DNA from: Candidatus Kaiserbacteria bacterium
GTDB taxonomy: Bacteria; Patescibacteriota; Minisyncoccia; Phycocordibacterales; UBA12088
Length of the DNA: 6,106 nucleotides
Direction: 5' to 3'
Assembly: GCA_003561715.1 (NCBI GenBank)
Contig: PWVU01000087.1
Location: forward strand, 1 to 6,106
The position numbers were made by a program, and so were the translations under genes. The notes under the pieces were generated by a model. That model was not told the DNA's origin. It worked only from the letters and a program-made list of their open reading frames with translations, and ran no database searches. Shown one piece after another: positions 1-5,738 of the stretch. Numbering within the stretch: position 1 is the first letter of the stretch; every line of letters starts with the position of its first letter.

Positions 1-3000
1 CGCGTATCGACAATAAACGCCACCGTCTCGTCCTGCTTGCTGAAAATTACGAAGGATATAAGAACCTCATCAAACTCGTCACTGAATCCAACCTTACCGG
101 CTTCTACTACAAACCGCGCATCGATCGCGAACTTATAGCGACGCATACGGAAGGACTGATCGCCATTCTCCCCTCATTCTCAAGCGAAGTATCGGACGCG
201 CTCAAGCAAGAGAACGAGCAAAAAGCGCGCGACGTGCTTATGCAGTACAAAGAGTGGTACGGTGCCGAAAACGTCTATCTTGAAATCACCCACCACCCCG
301 AAATTGCCGGACACCCGCTTTTGATGGATCGTGTGAAAGGTCTTGCGCGAGAAACCGCAACGCCACTGGTCGCCGCGCACGATGTCTACTACCTGCGTCC
401 CGAAGATCGAATCGCGCGCGAGACACTTATGAAAATACAGGGTGGTCCGGGTGGTGGCGGCTTTACCGATGAAGAAGAAGATTTCTCTTTTATTACCCAA
501 GCACAAGCCGAAGAGTACTTCCGCGAGACACCCGAAGCGCTCCAAAACACACTCAAGATCGCCAAGCGGTGCGATCTCACCATTCCGATGGAATGGACGT
601 TTCCGAATTTTATTATCGAAAGTGGACGCGAGCCGGACGAGGAGCTTAAAGTGACCGCCTATGAAGGAGTCCTATGGCGCGGGCTTTCCCTCGACGACCC
701 GGAAGTGAAAACACGGCTTGACTACGAGCTCGATGTCATAAAAATGAAGGGCTATGCGGTGTACTTCTTGGCGGTGGGCGATCTGCTACGCGAGGCACGC
801 GAGCGCGGGATACTGACGACAATCCGTGGCTCAGTTGCGGGCTCGTTGGCGACCTATGTGCTTGGTATTACCAATGTGAACCCGCTTGAATATAAGCTTC
901 CCTTCGAGCGATTTCTCAACCCCGAGCGACCTTCGGCACCCGATATCGATATGGACTTTGCCGACGATCGGCGCGACGAGATCATCGAATATGCGCGCAA
1001 CAAGTACGGACATGACAACGTCGCACAGATCGGTACCTTTGGAACGATGATGGCGCGTGCGTGCGTGCGCGATGTCGCGCGCGCTCTCGGACACTCATAC
1101 GCGATCGGTGATCAGATCGCCAAGCTCATCCCCATGGGAAGCCAAGGATTTCCGATGACGATCGACCGCGCGCTTGAATTGGTGCCGGAGCTTACCCAGC
1201 TTGAAAAGAAGGATGCGACCGTGCGCGAGATACTTATGCTTGGGCGCAAGATCGAGGGACATGCGCGACATATCGGGGTGCATGCCGCGGGCGTTGTGAT
1301 GGCGCCCAAACCGCTCACCGAATACGTACCACTTCAGTACGACCCCAAGACGGTCGAAAAGGGCGAGGGAAAGTTGATCACCCAATACGACATGCATGCC
1401 GTGGGCGAAGATGGTGTAGGTCTTTTGAAATTTGATTTCTTGGGTATCAAGAACCTTGCGATCTTGGCGGACGCGATCAGGCGCGTCAAACGCGAGCGTA
1501 ATATCGATATTGATATCGAACAGATCCCCGTCGACGACAAAAAAACATTCGAGCTACTTGCGCGCGGCGAGACTATGGGCACCTTTCAGCTCAACGGCGC
1601 CGGCATGACGCGCTATCTGAAAGAACTGAAGCCATCGACCATTCACGATATCAATGCGATGGTGGCGCTGTATCGACCCGGACCCATGGAATCTATCCCC
1701 TCGTATATCGAGCGTAAGCATAACCCCCACCTCGTCAACTACCTCGATCCACGCATGAAAGAAATACTCGATCGCTCCTACGGCGTAATCACCTACCAAG
1801 ATGACGTCATGATGATCGCTATCAAACTCGCGGGCTACTCGTGGCTCGAGGCTGACAAACTGCGCAAGGCAATGGGCAAAAAGATTCCCGAAGTCATGGC
1901 CGCCGAAAAAGATAAACTCATGGAGGGCTTGCAAAAGAACGGTATGGCGAAACAAAAAGCAGAACAGTTGTGGCAATTGATCGAGCCTTTTGCCGCCTAC
2001 GGATTTAATAAGTGTATAACCGGTGACACCCTGATCACCGATGCTCGAACGGGCGAATCGCTCACCGTTGCTGAACTCTACGCAAGCAAGCGACAGATCG
2101 ACACCCACTCGATCGATACGCGCGGACGACTGATAATCGCTCCTGTTACTGCGGTTATGGAAAACGGCGTGAAGCAAACATTCCTTGTCACCACTCGCTC
2201 AGGTCGCACCATTCGTGCGACCGGCAATCATCCGCTCTATACATTTGAGGGTTGGCGCACAATCGATACCCTCGCGCAAGGCGATCGAATTGGTATAGCG
2301 CGAATGTTACCGGAACCACGCCATCCCTCTCCTTTGCCCGCATATATGGCGAGCGTGCTCGGCTATCTCATAGCCGAAGGTAACCTGTGTCATCCACACG
2401 GTATATACTTCTATTCCACAAACGATGAGGAGGTGGAAGATTTTATCAAAGCATGTGTTCACCTTGACAACACTAAGATCACCATCGACCGCAGTAAACC
2501 CGCCACATCAGTATATGTCGGTCAGACCAATCCCACGCTTGGCAATACCCTCATGCGCACCATACGTGAACTTGGACTTGCCGGAAAGCGAGCGACGGAA
2601 AAATCGATTCCGCGATCACTCCACGCCCTTGACAACACAACACTCGCCACCCTGCTCGGCAAGCTGTGGCAAGGCGACGGAACGATCTCGGTCAAGAATG
2701 CTCAAGCCTTCTATGCAACCAGCTCTCGCAATCTTGCGCGCGACGTGCAACATCTTCTACTGCGCTTTGGTATCCAAAGTACGGTGTATACCAAGCAGTT
2801 CAAATACCGTGGCACCCTGCGCCCGGGCTATACGGTCTGTATTACCCACCAAGAGAATATTTTACGCTTCGCAACAACTATAGGAAGACATCTTATTGGT
2901 ACAAAACGCGCGGCGTGCCTGGAACTGGCAGCGCTTGCAAATACCCACCTGCATACAAATGGCGGGCATCCTGCACGCGGCACCAAAGATACCGTACCTT

Positions 3001-4271
3001 CAACAATCGGCGCACTCGTACATGAGGAGATGACAAAAGTAGGCGTATCGGCGCGCACGCTGAGTGTGCATACGGGACTTGCTGAGCGACTGTTCTATGC
3101 CGACACCAGAAAACGGGGCTACCAGCGCGAGGTCATCGAAATCATTGGGAAAGCCCTTCACTCGACTACGTTATGTGATCATGCTACTACGGATATCTTT
3201 TGGGACGAGATCGTCTCCATAGAGCCTTGTGGAAAAAAAATGACCTACGATCTCACAGTACCTCCTCACCACAATTTTGTTGCAAATGACTTTATCGTGC
3301 ACAATTCCCACGCCGCAAGCTACGGACGTGTTGCGTACCAAACAGCGTACATGAAAGCGAACTATACGGTCGAGTACATGGCGGCGATCTTGACCGCCGA
3401 CTCCGGCGATACCGAACGCGTAGCCGCCGCTATACACGAATGTGAGCGCTTGGGTATTCCCGTCTTACCACCCGATGTAAATGAGAGCGACGGGGGCTTC
3501 ACGGTGGTCACGACACGAGCAGACGATGTGCACACGGAAGGCGCCGGAGAAAAAGCGATCCGTTTCGGACTCTTTACTATCAAGAATTTCGGGGAAGGTA
3601 TCGGTACTGCGATCATCGAAGAGCGCTCCCGTGGCGGAAAATTCACGTCCCTTGCGGATTTTCTTGAACGCGTGCAAGATCGCAATCTGAATAAAAAATC
3701 GCTGGAGTCACTCATTAAAGCAGGCGCGCTCGACAATCTCGAAGATCGCGGGCGGATGTTCCGCAATCTCGATATGCTCTTGCAGTATAGCAAAGAAGCG
3801 GGCGCAAACGCCGGCGTACAGGATTCGCTCTTTGGCGGACTAGAGAATTCTTCAGTCACCACGCTTGTATTGCCTGAGAGCGAGCCGGTCAGCAAGTTAG
3901 AGCGCCTTGCGTGGGAGCGCGAATTACTCGGTCTCTATCTCTCGGGGCACCCACTCGATCGCTACGCTGGCGCGCTTGAGAAACACAATTTCCCCATCAA
4001 AAAAGCCCACGAGGCGCGCGCCGGCACATCGGTGGTGCTCTACGGCATTGTCGAGTCGATCAAAACCATCCTAACCAAAAAAGGCGACACCATGGCGTTT
4101 CTCTCGCTCTCGGATAAGACCGGCACCATCGAAGCAGTGTGCTTTGCCGATATCTACGCAACCAATCGCGATGCGCTCTCCGGCACCGCGTGCCTGGGTA
4201 TCAAAGGACGCCTCACTGAACGTGGCGGGGAGAAGAGTGTGGTGGTGGAGAAGGTGAAAGTGCTTGGATAA
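1..4271 (+). CDS. dnaE: DNA polymerase III alpha subunit (DnaE), 5'-truncated by the window, interrupted by an intein
   Basis: Replicative polymerase that extends DNA at the fork. The frame is open from base 3 and reads as the PHP region (LVLLAENYEGYKNL, GFYYKPR), so the ATG at 234 is internal and roughly 80-90 N-terminal residues lie upstream. Counting the codon at base 3 as residue 1: PHP to about residue 140 (with a glycine-rich GGPGGGG stretch); palm motifs RGSVAGS (275-281) and PDIDMDF with catalytic aspartates D314 and D316; YRPGPM; SYGVITYQ and AMGKK in the palm/fingers; then the intein (671-1101) splitting FNK from SHAASYG; helix-hairpin-helix region LNKKSLESLIKAGAL (about 1229); LGLYLSGHP (about 1307); OB fold (about 1341-1422). 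Without the intein 991 residues are visible. It ends directly after the OB fold, lacking the C-terminal tau-binding region known from E. coli DnaE. GPG before RGS is replaced by TTI. The family call is certain; details of the missing N-terminus are not visible. Confidence 0.98.
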   Translation, partial: RIDNKRHRLVLLAENYEGYKNLIKLVTESNLTGFYYKPRIDRELIATHTEGLIAILPSFSSEVSDALKQENEQKARDVLMQYKEWYGAENVYLEITHHPEIAGHPLLMDRVKGLARETATPLVAAHDVYYLRPEDRIARETLMKIQGGPGGGGFTDEEEDFSFITQAQAEEYFRETPEALQNTLKIAKRCDLTIPMEWTFPNFIIESGREPDEELKVTAYEGVLWRGLSLDDPEVKTRLDYELDVIKMKGYAVYFLAVGDLLREARERGILTTIRGSVAGSLATYVLGITNVNPLEYKLPFERFLNPERPSAPDIDMDFADDRRDEIIEYARNKYGHDNVAQIGTFGTMMARACVRDVARALGHSYAIGDQIAKLIPMGSQGFPMTIDRALELVPELTQLEKKDATVREILMLGRKIEGHARHIGVHAAGVVMAPKPLTEYVPLQYDPKTVEKGEGKLITQYDMHAVGEDGVGLLKFDFLGIKNLAILADAIRRVKRERNIDIDIEQIPVDDKKTFELLARGETMGTFQLNGAGMTRYLKELKPSTIHDINAMVALYRPGPMESIPSYIERKHNPHLVNYLDPRMKEILDRSYGVITYQDDVMMIAIKLAGYSWLEADKLRKAMGKKIPEVMAAEKDKLMEGLQKNGMAKQKAEQLWQLIEPFAAYGFNKCITGDTLITDARTGESLTVAELYASKRQIDTHSIDTRGRLIIAPVTAVMENGVKQTFLVTTRSGRTIRATGNHPLYTFEGWRTIDTLAQGDRIGIARMLPEPRHPSPLPAYMASVLGYLIAEGNLCHPHGIYFYSTNDEEVEDFIKACVHLDNTKITIDRSKPATSVYVGQTNPTLGNTLMRTIRELGLAGKRATEKSIPRSLHALDNTTLATLLGKLWQGDGTISVKNAQAFYATSSRNLARDVQHLLLRFGIQSTVYTKQFKYRGTLRPGYTVCITHQENILRFATTIGRHLIGTKRAACLELAALANTHLHTNGGHPARGTKDTVPSTIGALVHEEMTKVGVSARTLSVHTGLAERLFYADTRKRGYQREVIEIIGKALHSTTLCDHATTDIFWDEIVSIEPCGKKMTYDLTVPPHHNFVANDFIVHNSHAASYGRVAYQTAYMKANYTVEYMAAILTADSGDTERVAAAIHECERLGIPVLPPDVNESDGGFTVVTTRADDVHTEGAGEKAIRFGLFTIKNFGEGIGTAIIEERSRGGKFTSLADFLERVQDRNLNKKSLESLIKAGALDNLEDRGRMFRNLDMLLQYSKEAGANAGVQDSLFGGLENSSVTTLVLPESEPVSKLERLAWERELLGLYLSGHPLDRYAGALEKHNFPIKKAHEARAGTSVVLYGIVESIKTILTKKGDTMAFLSLSDKTGTIEAVCFADIYATNRDALSGTACLGIKGRLTERGGEKSVVVEKVKVLG
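2337..2930 (+). other. LAGLIDADG homing endonuclease domain within the intein
   Basis: DNA-cleaving domain that would cut an intein-free dnaE allele and so drive intein spread. Two LAGLIDADG-type motifs are visible: LGYLIAEGN (2358-2384, intein residues 116-124) and LLGKLWQGDG (2652-2681, intein residues 214-223), about 98 residues apart as expected for the two-motif monomeric type. The metal-binding acid is Glu in the first and Asp in the second, so neither active-site carboxylate is lost. The second motif is followed by YATSSRNLARDVQHLLLRFG, the usual sequence after block E of intein endonucleases. Domain edges are approximate. Cleavage activity and target are inferred. Confidence 0.88.
3009..3158 (+). 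other. Helix-turn-helix-like segment in the intein, between endonuclease and C-terminal splicing blocks
   Basis: Intein residues about 333-382. The order of hydrophobic and small residues (VHEEMTKVGVSARTLSVHTG, then a basic DTRKRGY turn and VIEIIGKAL) resembles an Xre/Cro-type helix-turn-helix. It lies after the second LAGLIDADG motif and before block F. Such a segment would fit an accessory DNA-recognition subdomain helping the endonuclease bind its target. This is pattern recognition only; no structural or profile evidence is available. Confidence 0.4.
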
Positions 4272-4274
4272 GGT

Positions 4275-4303
4275 GTTAGGAAAGTTAGGGGTTAGGTTTT
4301 AGG
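4275..4303 (+). repeat. Four irregular TTAGG repeats just downstream of dnaE
   Basis: TTAGG occurs at 4276, 4285, 4292 and 4299, three times as GTTAGG, with starts spaced 9, 7 and 7 bases. The block begins four bases after the dnaE stop and is followed by a T-rich stretch. Four G-runs (GG, GGGG, GG, GG) with loops of 7, 3 and 5 bases could in principle form a weak two-layer G-quadruplex in the transcript. Function unknown; it may simply be low-complexity intergenic sequence. Confidence 0.6.
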
Positions 4304-4378
4304 AATTGGTCAGTTTTTAGTTGTTTGTTTTCAGTTCTTACACTCTGACTTTAATCAGGTGAAATGTATGGTGTGATT

Positions 4379-4406
4379 TTGATACCCCAACATAGTGTGC
4401 TAAATT
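4379..4406 (+). promoter_or_regulatory. Candidate sigma70-type promoter for the 178-residue gene
   Basis: A TTGATA box (4379-4384, five of six matches to TTGACA) and a TAAATT box (4401-4406, four of six matches to TATAAT) are separated by 16 bases, with a TG dinucleotide in the extended -10 position (TGC before TAAATT). Transcription would start near 4413, giving a leader of about 37 bases. A weaker alternative is TTGTTT (4325-4330) with TTTAAT (4350-4355), 19 bases apart. Predicted by eye only. Confidence 0.4.
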
Positions 4407-4422
4407 TACTTGCAGGCAACAA

Positions 4423-4435
4423 GCGCCAGTGGCGC
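4423..4435 (+). promoter_or_regulatory. Small leader hairpin just before the Shine-Dalgarno
   Basis: GCGCC, AGT loop, GGCGC: a perfect 5-bp GC-only stem ending two bases before the AAGGAGG at 4438. It would fall in the short leader of the downstream gene and could keep the ribosome-binding site single-stranded or stabilise the message 5' end. It also contains the in-frame GTG at 4429, which would make that codon a poor start. Regulatory role is inferred. Confidence 0.4.
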
Positions 4436-4437
4436 AA

Positions 4438-4444
4438 AAGGAGG
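4438..4444 (+). promoter_or_regulatory. Strong Shine-Dalgarno deciding the start at 4450
   Basis: AAGGAGG matches the anti-Shine-Dalgarno sequence and sits five bases before ATG 4450. This selects the ATG over the in-frame upstream GTG at 4429, whose reading would run through the Shine-Dalgarno itself. Confidence 0.85.
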
Positions 4445-4449
4445 ATTTC

Positions 4450-4986
4450 ATGTTTCCAGATCCAAGAGCGCGTCGTAGGTACTCCATGTTCGGTGAAGAG
4501 GCCAGACGAATTAGCCCTTATGTCCGTGATGTACTGTATTTTACTCACGGACATTATGGCGAGAGAACAGGACACGAATTTCCGTTCAGGCGAGCGCACG
4601 GCGATCCGCTTGAGCGCATGTGGACCGACATCCTAAAACCCTGGATCATTAAGGAGATTTCAGACGAACCCGACGTGGTGTCAGATAAAAATGCTCAATA
4701 TCGAGCAGGCATCCAAAACGATTACAAGAACTGGATGTGGGTTGTTGTCGAGCAATATATCGAGACCTGCACTAAGAAAGGTCTTGAGCCTCTCGTCTCA
4801 ATAAAGCGTGAGAGGATGTCGACTTTCTACTCGGACATGGCCCGGGTGTGGGACACATTGGGTACCACACTGTTCTTGAATTTATCTATTGAAGACGAAG
4901 AAGGTGTTCGACATTTAGCACTGTTGATTGACGCCTTCGAATCCTGGTGCAAGAGTAACGACAATCCTGGATTGCGGTACTACTAA
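4450..4986 (+). CDS. Hypothetical protein, 178 residues, unrecognised
   Basis: I do not recognise this protein. The ATG at 4450 is preferred because a near-perfect AAGGAGG precedes it at ideal spacing; the stop is TAA at 4984. The product has a basic N-terminus (DPRARRRY), no signal peptide and no membrane segment, so it should be cytoplasmic. It has six tryptophans, clustered around ERMWTDILKPW, NWMWVVVEQY and ARVWDTL. The second half looks mostly helical (for example MSTFYSDMARVWDTLG and VRHLALLIDAFESWCK). No catalytic motif, metal site or nucleotide-binding loop is evident. It stands alone: 178 bases after dnaE with its own candidate promoter, and convergent with the next genes across a strong hairpin, so it is probably a single-gene transcript. 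The strong translation signal and coherent protein argue it is real. Its low similarity to anything I know may mean a lineage-specific or transferred gene. Confidence 0.8.
   Translation: MFPDPRARRRYSMFGEEARRISPYVRDVLYFTHGHYGERTGHEFPFRRAHGDPLERMWTDILKPWIIKEISDEPDVVSDKNAQYRAGIQNDYKNWMWVVVEQYIETCTKKGLEPLVSIKRERMSTFYSDMARVWDTLGTTLFLNLSIEDEEGVRHLALLIDAFESWCKSNDNPGLRYY
4520..4554 (+). repeat. 10-bp perfect inverted repeat inside the 5' coding region of the hypothetical gene
   Basis: ATGTCCGTGA (4520-4529) and TCACGGACAT (4545-4554) are exact reverse complements around a 15-base spacer. It begins 70 bases after the ATG, spanning the codons for YVRDVLYFTHGHY. In RNA it could fold into a stable stem within the early coding region. 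As DNA it could be a dyad operator. It may be coincidental. Confidence 0.5.
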
Positions 4987-4994
4987 ATTGCCCC

Positions 4995-5041
4995 GCGAAC
5001 AGGACTTCGCAAACGGGCCGGAAGGATTCTCCTTCCGGCCC
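4995..5041. terminator. Tandem hairpins between convergent genes, probable bidirectional terminator
   Basis: The main element is a perfect 12-bp stem, GGGCCGGAAGGA (5015-5026) with loop TTC and TCCTTCCGGCCC (5030-5041). It is preceded by a small 5-bp stem GCGAA (4995-4999)/TTCGC (5006-5010). It lies 28 bases after the stop of the plus-strand hypothetical gene and 43 bases after the stop of the minus-strand exported-protein gene, the usual place for a shared terminator. No clear run of T follows on either strand (TCTCGACG on plus, GTTTGCG on minus). It is therefore not a textbook intrinsic terminator and could instead protect transcript 3' ends. Confidence 0.65.
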
Positions 5042-5084
5042 TCTCGACGTATGAAAGTGTCTAAATCAATGGAATCAATCGACA

Positions 5085-5711
5085 TCAGTCATTTTTCACA
5101 GTAACCACCAACTCCCCTTCTCCATACCCCGGATATTCCATCACCATCACATACTCGCCTTCGGGAAGCGGGTGGGTCTCGTGCGCATGACGGATCTCAA
5201 ACATACGCGTATCGCCTGCGCCAAGCATATACGATGACTCTTCGCCACTGGTGCACGGCTCGTGCTCAGCGCTATTGTATAGAGACGAGCGATCATCGGC
5301 ACTGAGGATACGATACGAGACATGACACTGTGCGCGTCCGGAGAGTTGGATAGGTGCCGTATGCGTATTGCGGACATTCAAGAGCAGGCCACGAATATGC
5401 TCGCCTTCGGCATATGTGCGGCTCGCATACTCGATAAGTTGGGATGCTTGCACTGATATATGCTCGGTGTTGGGGCGAGACGGCTCGATGGCAGGTTGAC
5501 CGCTTCCTGCTGGTGTTGCAACATCACCAAAGAAACGAGCGAGTGTGCGCGCCGCCTCTTCGCGCTCAGATGAAATTATGCCACGCTCGACAAGCGTTGT
5601 CACAAATTCCTGCAACGAAAACGCCTCAGCCTTTTGCGCGACAAATAACCCGCCAAATATGATCATAATTGCAACGACGCCGATACAAAGCTTTTTTGAG
5701 AGTTTATTCAT
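5085..5711 (-). CDS. Exported protein, 208 residues, with signal peptide and a BsuPI-like beta-sandwich domain
   Basis: Residues 1-30 form a classic signal peptide: basic start (NKLSKK), hydrophobic core (IGVVAIMIIFGGLFVA) and an AEA cleavage site before Phe31. There is no lipobox, since the only early Cys (9) precedes the core. Residues 31-61 (LQEFVTTLVERGIISSE onward) form an amphipathic helical stretch of a kind I have seen in Parcubacterial exported proteins. A proline-rich linker follows (about 66-80), then a beta-strand-rich domain (about 85-208) with LLLNVRNTHTAPIQLSG, LGAGDTRMFEIRH and LPEGEYVMVMEYPG. This strand order and the PEGEYVM turn recall the BsuPI (intracellular proteinase inhibitor) fold, though that assignment is tentative. 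Cys129 and Cys153 could form a disulfide. The ATG at 5711 is chosen because it gives the full signal peptide, although no Shine-Dalgarno is visible upstream. It starts 27 bases after the upstream gene, so the two are probably co-transcribed. Inhibitor function is not shown. Confidence 0.85.
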   Translation of the reverse strand: MNKLSKKLCIGVVAIMIIFGGLFVAQKAEAFSLQEFVTTLVERGIISSEREEAARTLARFFGDVATPAGSGQPAIEPSRPNTEHISVQASQLIEYASRTYAEGEHIRGLLLNVRNTHTAPIQLSGRAQCHVSYRILSADDRSSLYNSAEHEPCTSGEESSYMLGAGDTRMFEIRHAHETHPLPEGEYVMVMEYPGYGEGELVVTVKND

Positions 5712-5738
5712 GAGAGTATTGTGCAGGATGAACCTATT

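Larger units (their letters stand above)
2013..3305 (+). mobile_element. In-frame DnaE intein, 431 residues, with LAGLIDADG homing endonuclease
   Basis: Self-splicing protein element inside dnaE. It begins with Cys1 (CITGDTLI, splicing block A) right after the extein residues FNK. It ends in His430-Asn431, followed by the extein Ser (S+1) of SHAASYG. Block B is present as TGNHPL (Thr70, His73), and the C-terminal blocks as DEIVSIE...TYDLTV, HHNFVAND and FIVHN. All nucleophile positions of a class 1 intein (C1, block B T..H, penultimate H, terminal N, S+1) are present, so it should splice. The central part holds the endonuclease. Removing it restores the E. coli-like FAxYGFNKSHxAxY sequence exactly, which fixes both boundaries. 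The site is four residues downstream of the cyanobacterial split DnaE intein, which interrupts before CFNK. Unlike that intein this one is contiguous. Splicing activity is inferred from motifs. Confidence 0.96.

Noticed and set aside
234..236. ATG as the start of dnaE
   Set aside because: The frame is open upstream to the window edge and that upstream translation matches conserved DnaE PHP sequence (LVLLAENYEGYKNL, GFYYKPR), so the real start lies outside the window.
1554..2177. Long minus-strand open frame opposite dnaE (207 codons)
   Set aside because: It is antisense to highly conserved polymerase and intein N-terminal codons and spans the intein junction. The protein resembles no family, so it is explained as a by-product of dnaE codon use.
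2425..3025. Overlapping plus-strand open frames inside the intein
   Set aside because: They are out of frame with clear endonuclease and splicing motifs and give unstructured, cysteine- and serine-rich peptides.
2013..3305. Split intein or decayed intein
   Set aside because: There is no stop, frameshift or break between N- and C-terminal splicing blocks, and all key residues are present.
3362..3895. Minus-strand open frame of 177 codons opposite the 3' part of dnaE
   Set aside because: It is low-complexity, serine- and arginine-rich, typical of antisense reading of GC-rich codons, with no independent signals.
4429..4449. Alternative GTG start for the 178-residue protein
   Set aside because: It lies inside the leader hairpin, has no Shine-Dalgarno of its own, and translation from it would read through the strong AAGGAGG that clearly serves ATG 4450.
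4364..4636. Plus-strand open frame overlapping the start of the 178-residue gene
   Set aside because: It is out of frame with the well-supported gene, lacks a Shine-Dalgarno, and covers the predicted promoter and leader.
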